Assembly (NCBI RefSeq): GCF_000482485.1
Contig: NZ_KI519435.1
Span: 135,715 to 199,714 of the forward strand
Length of the DNA stretch: 64,000 bases
Direction of reading: 5' to 3'
DNA from: Paucisalibacillus globulus DSM 18846
Lineage (GTDB): Bacteria > Bacillota > Bacilli > Bacillales > Amphibacillaceae
Below the pieces are notes generated by a model. That model saw only the letters and a program-made list of their open reading frames with translations, ran no database searches and had not been told where the DNA came from. The translations under genes and the position numbers were made by a program. Every line of letters begins with the position of its first letter. Position 1 is the stretch's first letter. Positions 27,608-36,249 of the stretch are shown here, piece by piece.

Positions 27608-28780
27608 TTACAAACTTGCCTTAAATATCTCCAAAGAATCTTCCCTTGTCAATTTCTTAAAATTACCATACTCCGTTGCGGCTACTACGGTTTTATCTGC
27701 CATTTGTTCAAGCGTAGTTGGGTCTATTCCGTAGTCGGAAAGTTTGGTCGGGGCTCCGATACTTTCCCAGAATTGGCTTAGTTTTTCGATTCCTTCGAGA
27801 GCTACTTCTTTATCCGGTTTCCCATCTACCTCTACATTAAAGACTCGTACGGCTAGTTGTTTAAATCTTGATACATTCTCTTCGTCTAGTACATGTTTCA
27901 TCCAGTATGGGAACAGTATTGCTAATCCTCCACCATGTGGGATGTCATGAACGGCGCTAACCGCATGTTCTAGGTTATGGGTTGCCCAGTCCCCTCGGAA
28001 TCCCATGTTAAGCATATTGTTTAATGCCAATGTTCCAGAAAGCATGATTGTTTCACGTAACTCGTAATTCTCCGGGTCTTTTAATAGCTTAGGTGCCGTT
28101 TCCATAACCGTGATTAAGATTGACTCACAAAAACGATCCTGTACTTTCGTATTTTCAGCTTGATGAAAGTAATGTTCTAACACATGTGACATCATATCTA
28201 CAATGCCATAGATGGTTTGATTTTTAGGTACTGAAAAAGTATGGGCTGGATCTAAAATAGAGAACTTCGGATATGTGTATGGAGCAGCACCCCAGCCATG
28301 TTTTTCATTCTCTTCCCAATTTGTAATGACAGAACCACTATTCATTTCTGATCCGGTTGCTGAGATGGTTAATACTGTACCAAATGGTAGTGCATCATTT
28401 GCTTGTTTTTTCTTTGTAACAATATCCCACATATCAATTTCTGTTTTCGCACCAACTGCGATTGCCTTTGTACAGTCAATCGTGCTACCGCCTCCAACTG
28501 CAAGCAGGAATTCAATACCTTCCTTCTTACAAATATCTACACCTTTACGAACAGTCGATATTCTTGGATTCGGCTCAACGCCTGGTAATTCGTAAACTTC
28601 TGCATTAATCTGCGCAAGTTTATCCATGACATTATCATAAATACCGTTACGTTTAATACTGCCACCACCATATATAAGAAGCACCTTTTTACCATATTGT
28701 TTTACTTGAGCAGGCAGAGTATCTAACTGCCCTTTACCGAAAATAAGTTTTGTTGGGTTGTAGTATGTAAAGTTATCCAA
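27608..28780 (-). CDS. iron-containing alcohol dehydrogenase (butanol dehydrogenase, YugJ/YugK-like)
   Basis: 390-residue group III alcohol dehydrogenase, which reduces aldehydes or oxidises alcohols with NAD(P). The nucleotide-binding region has [16 protein letters not shown] (34-49) and [14 protein letters not shown]. Metal ligands are recognisable as Asp and His in [14 protein letters not shown] and the two His in [20 protein letters not shown]. The start is TTG with GGAGG 7 nt upstream. It lies 12 bp downstream of a RidA gene in the same operon, so reactive aldehyde or imine clean-up is a reasonable guess. The native substrate is not evident. A degenerate repeat remnant lies just downstream at 27510-27531. 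Confidence 0.88.
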   Translation of the reverse strand: MDNFTYYNPTKLIFGKGQLDTLPAQVKQYGKKVLLIYGGGSIKRNGIYDNVMDKLAQINAEVYELPGVEPNPRISTVRKGVDICKKEGIEFLLAVGGGSTIDCTKAIAVGAKTEIDMWDIVTKKKQANDALPFGTVLTISATGSEMNSGSVITNWEENEKHGWGAAPYTYPKFSILDPAHTFSVPKNQTIYGIVDMMSHVLEHYFHQAENTKVQDRFCESILITVMETAPKLLKDPENYELRETIMLSGTLALNNMLNMGFRGDWATHNLEHAVSAVHDIPHGGGLAILFPYWMKHVLDEENVSRFKQLAVRVFNVEVDGKPDKEVALEGIEKLSQFWESIGAPTKLSDYGIDPTTLEQMADKTVVAATEYGNFKKLTREDSLEIFKASL

Positions 28781-28792
28781 ATCTGTTCCTCC

Positions 28793-29170
28793 TTAATCTT
28801 TTACTACGATTGCATCAATCTCTACTAGTACATCTTTTGGTAATCTACTTACTTCTACTGTTGCGCGTGCTGGATAGGGCTTTTCTAAATAGCTACCATA
28901 AATTTCATTCACCGTAGCGAAGTCATCCATCGAAGACAAGTAAATGGTGAACTTACCAACCTTTGAAAAGTCAGCATCTGCAACATGCAGAATTGCCTTC
29001 AGATTTTCCATCACTTGTTTTGTTTGAGCCTCAATACCTGGTACAACCTCTCCTGTTTCTGGATTAATACCAATTTGTCCAGATACAAATAGTACATTCC
29101 CCATGTCAACAGCTTGTGAGTAAGGTCCAATTGCTGCTGGAGCTTTCTCAGTAAAAATTTCTTTTCCCAT
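28793..29170 (-). CDS. ridA: RidA family enamine/imine deaminase
   Basis: 125-residue YjgF/YER057c/UK114 protein. RidA hydrolyses reactive 2-aminoacrylate-type imines released by PLP enzymes. The diagnostic end PARATVEVSRLPKDVLVEID contains the conserved arginine that binds the carboxylate and the catalytic-pocket glutamate. The N-terminal PAAIGPYSQAV and central FVSGQIGINPETG are standard. AAAGGAGG precedes the ATG. It is co-transcribed with the alcohol dehydrogenase gene and possibly with the lysozyme-like gene 64 bp upstream. Confidence 0.93.
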   Translation of the reverse strand: MGKEIFTEKAPAAIGPYSQAVDMGNVLFVSGQIGINPETGEVVPGIEAQTKQVMENLKAILHVADADFSKVGKFTIYLSSMDDFATVNEIYGSYLEKPYPARATVEVSRLPKDVLVEIDAIVVKD

Positions 29171-29234
29171 CTTTTTTCCTCCTTTAGTTTGATTTGGTTA
29201 AATCATAGCTCTTATCATTTGTTTTTTACAACTA

Positions 29235-29837
29235 TTACTGTTCCCTAATACGATCTACATACCCCATCACAGATTTCACATAATAGATATCTCCGTAACA
29301 GGCATCATACTGTTTTGCTTCCTCTCTCAAACAGCTATATATAGACTTATCTGGGGCATTTTCATACATCTCTTTCGAAAATGCAATTGCTACTTCCTGT
29401 GAATATTGTCCACTTGTTTCTTGCACATAATTTATAAATCCTCTTCCAAAATTATAGGACTGAATAGCGAGCTCCAAATCATAACCAGCATCTTTCAGTG
29501 TTTCAGAAAAGTAAAAAACTCCTTGTTTTATGGAAAGCTCTGGATTATCAATACATCCTATTTTTCCACAATAACTTTCAGATGATTGCATGGGGTCAGT
29601 CCCTCTTCCACCCGATTCCTGCATCATCATAGCAAGTAATATATCCACATAGCTTGCAATCTGATATTCTTCCGCATACTTTTCAACAAGTGGTTTATGT
29701 TTTAGAACCTCACTGTTAATAGCTGGGTCACTCCATTGCCCTTTATCAACGATAAGTGATATACATACCATAACCAACACAATCCCTATAGCCAAGAATG
29801 CTGTTTGCTTTATAGCTTTCTTCGTTTGTTTCTTCAT
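29235..29837 (-). CDS. membrane-anchored lysozyme-like peptidoglycan hydrolase
   Basis: 200 residues. It has a basic N-terminus (MKKQTKKAIKQ), one anchor helix (about 12-31), then a lysozyme-like domain of the type found at the N-terminus of CwlT. The likely catalytic Glu is in LLAMMMQESGGRG, followed by the substrate-groove features DPMQSSES and the helical AIQSYNFGRGFINYV. Cysteines in SYCGKIGC, YSCLRE and DACYGD could form disulfides outside the cell. The ribosome site is weak (GATGGGGA). It could remodel the wall to allow assembly of large envelope structures; no such partner is adjacent. Confidence 0.8.
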   Translation of the reverse strand: MKKQTKKAIKQTAFLAIGIVLVMVCISLIVDKGQWSDPAINSEVLKHKPLVEKYAEEYQIASYVDILLAMMMQESGGRGTDPMQSSESYCGKIGCIDNPELSIKQGVFYFSETLKDAGYDLELAIQSYNFGRGFINYVQETSGQYSQEVAIAFSKEMYENAPDKSIYSCLREEAKQYDACYGDIYYVKSVMGYVDRIREQ

Positions 29838-29975
29838 TCCCCATCACTCTACAATCAAATAAAAAGTTATCCACAGAAAACATATGGAACTTGTCAATAT
29901 TTCGTATCCTTTGTCGAAACCCACTACAAAATATAGAGGTTATCCTCATGCTATCCACAAATTGTGTATAACTAT

Positions 29976-31322
29976 TCATCTTTTTCTTTCTTTAAACAGA
30001 ACTTTATCTCGCCATTTCCCATATCTAAAGTACATATATGCAAATACACTACTAATAATAAAGCTTACTCCCATCCCCATTGCGATCCCATTCTCACCAT
30101 ATAATTCTGAGAATAGAAAAGTTAGTGGATATCTTAGTATCCAGAACGAAATAATATTGAGAATCAACACCGGGTACATTGCTCCCGCCGCACGAACAAC
30201 ACCATTTAAAATAAAGTTAATTCCTAAAAATGGATAACAGAGTGCAATAATTTTCAAGTAAGTTGCACCAAATTTAACAGCCTCTTCCTCGTGAATAAAC
30301 AGACGAACAGCAGGCTCTGCAAATAGAACAACGAATAGCCCAATAGCGATCATTACCGTAAAGTTATACAGGACACCATACTTTGCGATTTTATGAACAC
30401 GTTCCCAATTCCTTACTCCGATATTCTGCCCTGCCATACTACCAACTGCAGTTCCCAGTGCATGCGCTGGAAGCATAATGATACTATCCAAACGTTGTGC
30501 AGCACCAAATCCGCCAACTACTGAGGAACCGAAAGAAGTTACAACACTCATTATTGCCGCGGAACCTGCAGATATAACGGACATTTGTAATCCTGATGGA
30601 ATTCCTAAATTTAGGATAAGCTTAATCTCCTGAAAACTTGGAAGGCTCGGTACAGTAAATGGAGCAAGTCTTTTCCTTAGCACATGGAAAACTCCGTAAA
30701 GAAAAGCAAATCCTTGTGAAATAATGGTGGCATATGCTGCACCTTCTACCCCTAATTTAAACACAGAAATAAATATAGGATCTAGAACAAGGTTTAATAG
30801 CACCGCTATAAATACAAATCGCAACGGAGTTTTACTATCCCCTAATGCACGTAGTACGGTACTTATAAAGTTATAGCCAAATAAAAATAACATCCCAAGA
30901 AAATTTATCTGTAAATAGGATGTGGCTAGACTTAGAATTTCAGCTGGTGTCCCTAATAAAAGCAGAAGATTTTCCGCAAATATAAACCCCACTATTCCTA
31001 GGGAAATAGACATGATGGATAATAACACAACAAAAGCATTTAAATATCGCTTCAGACCATCTGAGTTCTTTTGTCCTTTTTGTTGAGAAAGAATCGTTAA
31101 TGCCGCATTGTTTAATCCAATGATAAAGGATAATACGGTGAAAATAATAGTTCCAGATATAGCTACTGCACCCAAGGCATCGGCGCCAAGCAAATTCCCT
31201 ACCCATAAACTATCGATTAATTGATAAGAGGTCTGGAGCAAATTTGCTAGCATTATCGGTCCCGAAAAGACCATTAATTGTCTCCAAATATTACCTTGTG
31301 TAAAATCATGTTGCTTTTTCAC
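29976..31322 (-). CDS. MATE family efflux transporter
   Basis: About 448 residues with twelve predicted helices. Typical MATE features are FSGPIMLANLLQTSYQLIDSL..., GADALGAVAIS and LRALGDSKTPLRF after helix 4. I place the start at a GTG at 31322 (M-KKQHDFTQGN), because it follows an AAAGG box by about 10 nt and gives the normal short pre-helix; the ATG six codons upstream overlaps that box. It resembles the VmrA/NorM-like branch that includes several Bacillus exporters. Substrate unknown. Confidence 0.88.
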   Translation of the reverse strand: MKKQHDFTQGNIWRQLMVFSGPIMLANLLQTSYQLIDSLWVGNLLGADALGAVAISGTIIFTVLSFIIGLNNAALTILSQQKGQKNSDGLKRYLNAFVVLLSIMSISLGIVGFIFAENLLLLLGTPAEILSLATSYLQINFLGMLFLFGYNFISTVLRALGDSKTPLRFVFIAVLLNLVLDPIFISVFKLGVEGAAYATIISQGFAFLYGVFHVLRKRLAPFTVPSLPSFQEIKLILNLGIPSGLQMSVISAGSAAIMSVVTSFGSSVVGGFGAAQRLDSIIMLPAHALGTAVGSMAGQNIGVRNWERVHKIAKYGVLYNFTVMIAIGLFVVLFAEPAVRLFIHEEEAVKFGATYLKIIALCYPFLGINFILNGVVRAAGAMYPVLILNIISFWILRYPLTFLFSELYGENGIAMGMGVSFIISSVFAYMYFRYGKWRDKVLFKERKR

Positions 31323-31373
31323 AATAAAACAACCTTTCATACTTCATTCAGTACTTATTCTAACAGAACAAAA

Positions 31374-31513
31374 GCGCAAGCGCCCGGTTAGGGACTACGG
31401 ACTGGACTGAGCCGTAGGAGATAAAGGAAACACGACGACCGTAGGGAGTCGATGTTGACTTATCGTACGGAGGCGAGGGAAGTCTCGCTAGTCCCTGGGC
31501 GCGGAGTGAGACG
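31374..31513. repeat. GC-rich dispersed hairpin repeat
   Basis: GC-rich block in AT-rich DNA. GCGCCC (31380-31385) plus AGGGACTA pair with TAGTCCCT and GGGCGC (31489-31502), with a 3-nt bulge; inner hairpins are built on CCGTAG and CGTACGG. I recall similar AAAGCGCAAGCGCCC elements from other Bacillaceae intergenic regions. The rest of the 31323-31817 gap is AT-rich and presumably carries the acyl-CoA ligase promoter. Confidence 0.6.
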
Positions 31514-31817
31514 TGGCTGTTCCTGCACAAGAACTTAACAAAGCCAAAACTTTATACCTTTCTTATCTGTCGAAAAAGAGAAAAAAAAGATAACCCTTTT
31601 TAGTTTTATAACATTATCTATTGTTAAATTTTAACACAACTACGATAAATATTAATTTTATTACAAACAATCAAAATAATGTGATATTATATAGTTAAGT
31701 ATATAAATGTATATTGCAGTCCTTTGAAATAATTCTCACACTTCTACTGCTAAGATTTCTAGCAAACCCAATAATCTACTTAAAAGGGCCAAATTATTAA
31801 AGGAGATGATAGTTAGT

Positions 31818-33437
31818 ATGATGCAAGTCCCACTGTCGGTTGGATCAATGATGGAACACGCTGAACGTTTTTTCCCGAAGAAAGAAGTTATATCCCAGAC
31901 ACATGATAATCTACACCGGTTAAATTATGGGGAAATTGGTCAGCGAACAAGGCGGTTAATGAGTATTTTGAATGAGCTTGGTATCAATAAAGGAGATCGG
32001 GTAGGCACTTTAGCCTGGAATCATCATCGCCATTTAGAAATTTACTTTGCTGCACCAGGTATGGGCGCTGTACTACATACGATTAACATTCGTCTTTCCC
32101 CTGAGGATATTATCTACATTATTAATCATGCAGAAGATAAAATACTATTTATCGACGAAGATATTTTGCCTCTTATTGAACACATACACACGCACTTAAC
32201 TACTGTAGAAGCTTTTGTAGTCATGACGGATAAAGCTGAACTTCCAGAATCTACTATTCAACCACTCTACTCTTATGAAGAGCTACTCTCAACTGGTGAT
32301 CCATCCTATGAATTTGTAAAAGATATTGATGAAAATCAACCTGCTGGTATGTGTTATACATCAGCAACAACTGGTAAACCAAAAGGAGTTGTATATACCC
32401 ATAGAGCAATTGTACTTCATAGCTTTGCTTTAGGACTGGCTGACACAGCAGCAATATCAGAATCTGATATCTCCATGCCCGTTGTACCACAGTTTCATGT
32501 AAATGCATGGGGTACACCATTTGCCTGTACATGGTTCGGTTCTACACAAGTATTACCCGGTCCTCGTTTTACACCAAAACGTTTAGCGGAATTCATTGAT
32601 CGCTTCAACGTAACGATTACGGCAGGAGTACCAACTATTTGGTTGGGCCTGCTACGAGAGTTAGAAACAGGTAACTATGATACTTCTAGTCTAAGAGCAG
32701 TATTATGTGGCGGTTCGGCCGCTCCACTTGGATTAATTAAGGCATTTGAAGAAAAACATAACATACCATTTTATCATGCATATGGCGCAACAGAAACTAC
32801 TCCACTTGCAACAATATCTCGGTTAAAGAGCTATCAATCAGTTATAACACAAGAAGATAAATTTCAGGAACGTGCCAGACAAGGTATACTGGTCCCTGGT
32901 CTTCAAATGAAGGTTATTAGTGATCATGGTGATGTGGAATGGAATGGAAAAGACATGGGCGAATTATTATTAAAAGGTCCATGGATTGCAGCTGAGTATT
33001 ACAAGGATAGCCGTAGCCAGGATGCCTTTAAAGATGGATGGTTCTATACCGGTGATGTTGTAACAGTTGATGAAGAAGGAACGATTAAAATCGTTGATCG
33101 TACAAAGGATTTAATTAAAAGCGGTGGCGAATGGATTTCCTCAGTCGAAATTGAGAACGCTATCATGGCATTCGGTCCTGTTTTTGAAGCGAGTGTTGTT
33201 GCCATTCCAGACGAAAAATGGCAAGAGCGACCAATTGCTTGTGTTGTTTTACATGAAGGCTATGAAGATAAAACAACTAAAGAAGATATTCTAGCGTTTC
33301 TAAAACCACAATTTCCAAAATGGTGGTTACCAGATGATGTACTATTCTTTGAAGAAATCCCTAAATCATCAGTAGGCAAATTCCTAAAGAGAGAACTTCG
33401 TGAACAAGTAAAATCAAGGTATAGCCCACAAGAGTAA
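31818..33437 (+). CDS. fatty acyl-CoA ligase (AMP-binding, long/medium-chain type)
   Basis: About 539-residue adenylate-forming enzyme that activates fatty acids to acyl-CoA through an acyl-AMP. The AMP/ATP motif is YTSATTGKPKG (near residue 180), where the usual YTSGTTG glycine is Ala. Other motifs are YGATETTP, WFYTGDVV, DRTKDLIKSGGEWIS and the C-terminal lysine in PKSSVGKFLKRELRE. The first ATG of the frame (31806) abuts AAGGAG and is too close; 31818 fits better. A regulator with a ligand-sensing architecture follows on the same strand. The chain length preferred cannot be judged. Confidence 0.87.
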   Translation: MMQVPLSVGSMMEHAERFFPKKEVISQTHDNLHRLNYGEIGQRTRRLMSILNELGINKGDRVGTLAWNHHRHLEIYFAAPGMGAVLHTINIRLSPEDIIYIINHAEDKILFIDEDILPLIEHIHTHLTTVEAFVVMTDKAELPESTIQPLYSYEELLSTGDPSYEFVKDIDENQPAGMCYTSATTGKPKGVVYTHRAIVLHSFALGLADTAAISESDISMPVVPQFHVNAWGTPFACTWFGSTQVLPGPRFTPKRLAEFIDRFNVTITAGVPTIWLGLLRELETGNYDTSSLRAVLCGGSAAPLGLIKAFEEKHNIPFYHAYGATETTPLATISRLKSYQSVITQEDKFQERARQGILVPGLQMKVISDHGDVEWNGKDMGELLLKGPWIAAEYYKDSRSQDAFKDGWFYTGDVVTVDEEGTIKIVDRTKDLIKSGGEWISSVEIENAIMAFGPVFEASVVAIPDEKWQERPIACVVLHEGYEDKTTKEDILAFLKPQFPKWWLPDDVLFFEEIPKSSVGKFLKRELREQVKSRYSPQE

Positions 33438-33446
33438 AGATATAAT

Positions 33447-33471
33447 TAGAGGAGTCTATGAGGCTCCTCTA
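33447..33471 (+). terminator. hairpin after the acyl-CoA ligase gene
   Basis: TAGAGGAG extended by TCT pairs with AGG plus CTCCTCTA, 11 bp with one G-U pair and a 3-nt loop. The T-run is weak. Confidence 0.6.
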
Positions 33472-33505
33472 TTAAATACTATCTGCATTCTAATATTTTA
33501 ACTAC

Positions 33506-33534
33506 TTGACAATATTGCGAAAATTCCTTAGACT
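33506..33534 (+). promoter_or_regulatory. possible sigma-A promoter of the regulator gene
   Basis: TTGACA, a 17-bp spacer and TAGACT, about 160 bp before the start codon, leaving a long leader. Confidence 0.4.
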
Positions 33535-33695
33535 AAGATAAATTGGCAAACTTGTCGCTTATTAGTTCACTAAATAGGCGTTAATCTTTTACTATTAATT
33601 AACTGAATTTTCCATAAAATATAACAAATGTTCCTTTAATAGGTAACATCATTGAACAATCGATTAGACCCCATCATTACATTCAGGAGGGAAGA

Positions 33696-34991
33696 ATGGT
33701 GAAAATAAAGGTTGCTTTATTCGGAAGAAGTGAATTAGTCGACCGGTTCCAAGATTATGTAACAGACCAACATGATATCGAAGTTATACCTTTTATTTAT
33801 AGAAAAGCAAGTGAAGCTGCCGATCTAATTGAAAAGGCCTTTATGTGCGATGTTTATTTATTTCTAGAATGTTTTCCATATCTACACGCACAAAGTAAAA
33901 TTAAGAAAAAACGATTACCCGCTATCCAAGTCGCCTTTGATGAGTATATGATTCTAACATCATTTTACCATTTAAAAAATAAATACCATCAACAATTACA
34001 TCGTTTATCCATTGATGTTCTAGATGAAATACATGTTTCGGAAGTGCTTTCCGAATTAAATTTAGCTGGCGATGACATTTATACATATAGTTACAAACAA
34101 GATGAAGAAGTAAATACTAGTCAAATTGTAAATTATCATAAACAGCTCTTTGAAGAAGGTAAAATTGATTATGTGCTTACCTCGTTACATGAAGTAGAAA
34201 AAAGTCTTAAAGAACATGGTATTCCAACTTACCAAATGGTTATTCCAAAACGCAATATGGACCGTGCTATGGAGGAATGCAAATCAATCGCTACTTTAAA
34301 TATGAGTAAAAGTGCACAAATCGTAGCCGGCTATATTCGAATAAAAGATATCGTAAAAGTTACAGAAGAAAAAGGAGATTTATACCTAAAGGATCTCCAG
34401 TTTAAGCTTTATCAAATTCTACTTAAATTCGGGCATAAAACATTTGCCTCCGTACTTACTAATAATGAAAATCAATATGTCATCTTTGGTACAAGAGGTA
34501 TTTTAGATCATATTACGAATCATTATCGTGACTTTCCCCTTATTAAGGAAATTGAAAATGCACTAGATGCATCAGTAGAAATTGGTTTCGGACTCGGTTT
34601 AACTGCAAAACAAGCTGAAGATCATGCAAAACTTGCACTGGGTGCATGTGTTCAAGATAGTAATAGTAGCTGTTATATCGTGAATGACCGCGGGGAAACC
34701 ATTGGACCACTCGGTGTAAAAAAGCACTTTGACACTTCAAGACTCTATCAAGCTCTTATTCATAAGGCAAAGCTAAATAACGAGCTTTCATATAATTTTA
34801 TCGACTTTGTTCAACTACGAAATAATGAGCCATTTTCATCAAATGACATTGCTAATTATTATCGCGTAACAAAGCGAAGTGCCGAAAGAACGGTGAATAA
34901 GCTACTGACCGGGAATGTAATTAAGGTAGTTGGGGAAGAAAAGCCATATGTCAAAGGTAGACCAAGAAAATTATTTCAAATAAATATGTGA
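33696..34991 (+). CDS. multidomain transcriptional regulator with GGDEF-like middle and C-terminal winged HTH
   Basis: 431 residues; I do not recognise a named family. Residues 1-200 look like a two-lobed alpha/beta sensor, reminiscent of PrpR-type N-terminal domains (start KIKVALFGRSELVDRF). Residues about 205-350 resemble a degenerate GGDEF/cyclase-like domain, with ASVEIGFGLGLTAKQAEDHA followed by IGPLG, but lacking a GGDEF signature. The last 70 residues form a winged helix-turn-helix (SSNDIANYYRVTKRSAERTV, then GRPRKLFQI). The start has GGAGG upstream. It follows the acyl-CoA ligase gene and has its own terminator. A role in fatty-acid or another catabolic control is inference. Confidence 0.6.
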   Translation: MVKIKVALFGRSELVDRFQDYVTDQHDIEVIPFIYRKASEAADLIEKAFMCDVYLFLECFPYLHAQSKIKKKRLPAIQVAFDEYMILTSFYHLKNKYHQQLHRLSIDVLDEIHVSEVLSELNLAGDDIYTYSYKQDEEVNTSQIVNYHKQLFEEGKIDYVLTSLHEVEKSLKEHGIPTYQMVIPKRNMDRAMEECKSIATLNMSKSAQIVAGYIRIKDIVKVTEEKGDLYLKDLQFKLYQILLKFGHKTFASVLTNNENQYVIFGTRGILDHITNHYRDFPLIKEIENALDASVEIGFGLGLTAKQAEDHAKLALGACVQDSNSSCYIVNDRGETIGPLGVKKHFDTSRLYQALIHKAKLNNELSYNFIDFVQLRNNEPFSSNDIANYYRVTKRSAERTVNKLLTGNVIKVVGEEKPYVKGRPRKLFQINM

Positions 34992-35001
34992 CTTATTGAT
35001 T

Positions 35002-35053
35002 AAAGGATAATCATGTATGTATGATTCAATTACATACGTGATTATCCTCTTTA
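35002..35053 (+). terminator. long hairpin after the regulator gene
   Basis: About 18 bp pair with few mismatches (AAAGGATAATCATGTATGTA against the facing arm), then CTCTTTAG. It may act on both converging genes. Confidence 0.7.
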
Positions 35054-35064
35054 GTATCCGTCTT

Positions 35065-35580
35065 TTAAGGAGTATCCAATTCTTTTCTTGGAAGGATTGG
35101 ATGTTTTTTAATTTTAAAGAACCACCTATAAAATATATGTGAAAGATAATTAGAAAGCCACATTGTAATAAAACTAAAATACCACTTCCACTTTACATAT
35201 CGAATTAACTTCGTGTACTTAACCATCAATACTTCTAATCCTGTGAGAATTGATGTGTGGATGAAATAGTATGTTACCTTTATCCATATATTCTTCTTCT
35301 CGGGATAATACAAGTTGAATAGAATACAAAATGCAGGGTAAGCAATGAATTCAAAACTAAAGCTTGCCTTATATGTTTTTTTGAAAAATACCCGATATGG
35401 ATACTTGATCAGATTCTTTTCAACAACAAGTAAGCCAAAAAGCCAAGTTATCACCTGCTTGAAGAGAAAAGATAATATTGCTGGTCGAACTTTATTTCTT
35501 GGCACAAATTTAAGTACTAATACAACACTTGTGATAATAGAGGCAGCTAAGATTGTCTTTTCTTTTCGATAAGATGCCAT
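35065..35580 (-). CDS. CBO0543-type integral membrane protein
   Basis: 171 residues with four to five predicted helices and many aromatic and basic residues (WKWYFSFITMWLSNYLSHIFYRWFFK). The pattern VKYTKLIRYVKWKW with repeated YP motifs matches the CBO0543 family of Firmicute membrane proteins, whose role is unknown. It converges with the regulator gene. It lies next to the 52-bp repeat array, which begins about 110 bp upstream of its start. Confidence 0.7.
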   Translation of the reverse strand: MASYRKEKTILAASIITSVVLVLKFVPRNKVRPAILSFLFKQVITWLFGLLVVEKNLIKYPYRVFFKKTYKASFSFEFIAYPAFCILFNLYYPEKKNIWIKVTYYFIHTSILTGLEVLMVKYTKLIRYVKWKWYFSFITMWLSNYLSHIFYRWFFKIKKHPILPRKELDTP

Positions 35581-35690
35581 AACAAAACTCCCATAAGAAA
35601 TATTATTGTTTAATATCTACAAGTATCTAACAAATATTCTTGTGACGAAGGAGACTGCACTTCATTTCGAACTGGTATTTTGTTTGTAAT

Positions 35691-36116
35691 GATGTATAGA
35701 AGGGCTCTATTTGTCATTTCAAAATGGATTTCCTATCGAAATGATGTATAGAAGCGCCCTATTTGTCATTTCAAAATGGATTTGACTTCGAAATGATGTA
35801 TAGAAGCGCTCTATTTGTCATTTCAAACCGGATTTGAGATTGAAATGATGTATAGAAGGGCTCTATTTGTCATTTCAAAATGGATTTGAGTTTGAAAAGA
35901 TGTATAGAAGGGCTCTATTCGTCATTTCAAAATGGATTTGAGATTGAAATGATGTATAGAAGCGCTCTATTTGTCATTTCAAAATGGATTTGAGTTTGAA
36001 ATGATGTATAGAAGCGCTCTATTTGTCATTTCAAACCGGATTTGAGTTTGAAATGATGTATAGAAGCGCTCTATTTGTCATTTCAAACCGGATTTCCTAT
36101 CGAAATGATGTATAGA
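35691..36116. repeat. 52-bp tandem repeat array, eight full units plus a partial ninth
   Basis: GATGTATAGA recurs at 35691, 35743, 35795, 35847, 35899, 35951, 36003, 36055 and 36107, an exact 52-bp period. Each unit contains GAAATGA and TCATTTC arms flanking TGTATAGAAGCGCTCTATTT with a central AGCGCT palindrome, so each can fold into a hairpin. The 15-bp linkers vary between a few versions (GGATTTGAGATT, GGATTTCCTATC). It fills most of the 35581-36249 gap; the remainder is AT-rich and includes a copy of the GCGGAAA-type hairpin at 36184-36207. Confidence 0.92.
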
Positions 36117-36212
36117 ATTGTGATTTGCTTATAAAGATATTCTAAAATGGAATTTATATGGTTTTGTAGGGATTTCTTATGTTGGCGGAAACTCTTTATA
36201 CTTTCCTACTAC

Positions 36213-36245
36213 AAAAAAAGCACCACAAATCTGCGGCGCTTTTTC
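36213..36245 (-). terminator. terminator of the SNF2 helicase gene
   Basis: AAAGCGCCGC pairs with GTGGTGCTTT (two G-U pairs) and is followed by a T-run on the minus strand. Confidence 0.85.
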
Positions 36246-36249
36246 TATT

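Noticed and set aside
31818-33437. Loss of function from YTSATTG in place of YTSGTTG in the acyl-CoA ligase
   Set aside because: All other motifs are intact, including the catalytic lysine; small changes at this glycine occur in active family members.
35691-36116. CRISPR array
   Set aside because: The linkers are short and repeat a few versions, the whole 52-bp unit is conserved, and no cas genes are present.
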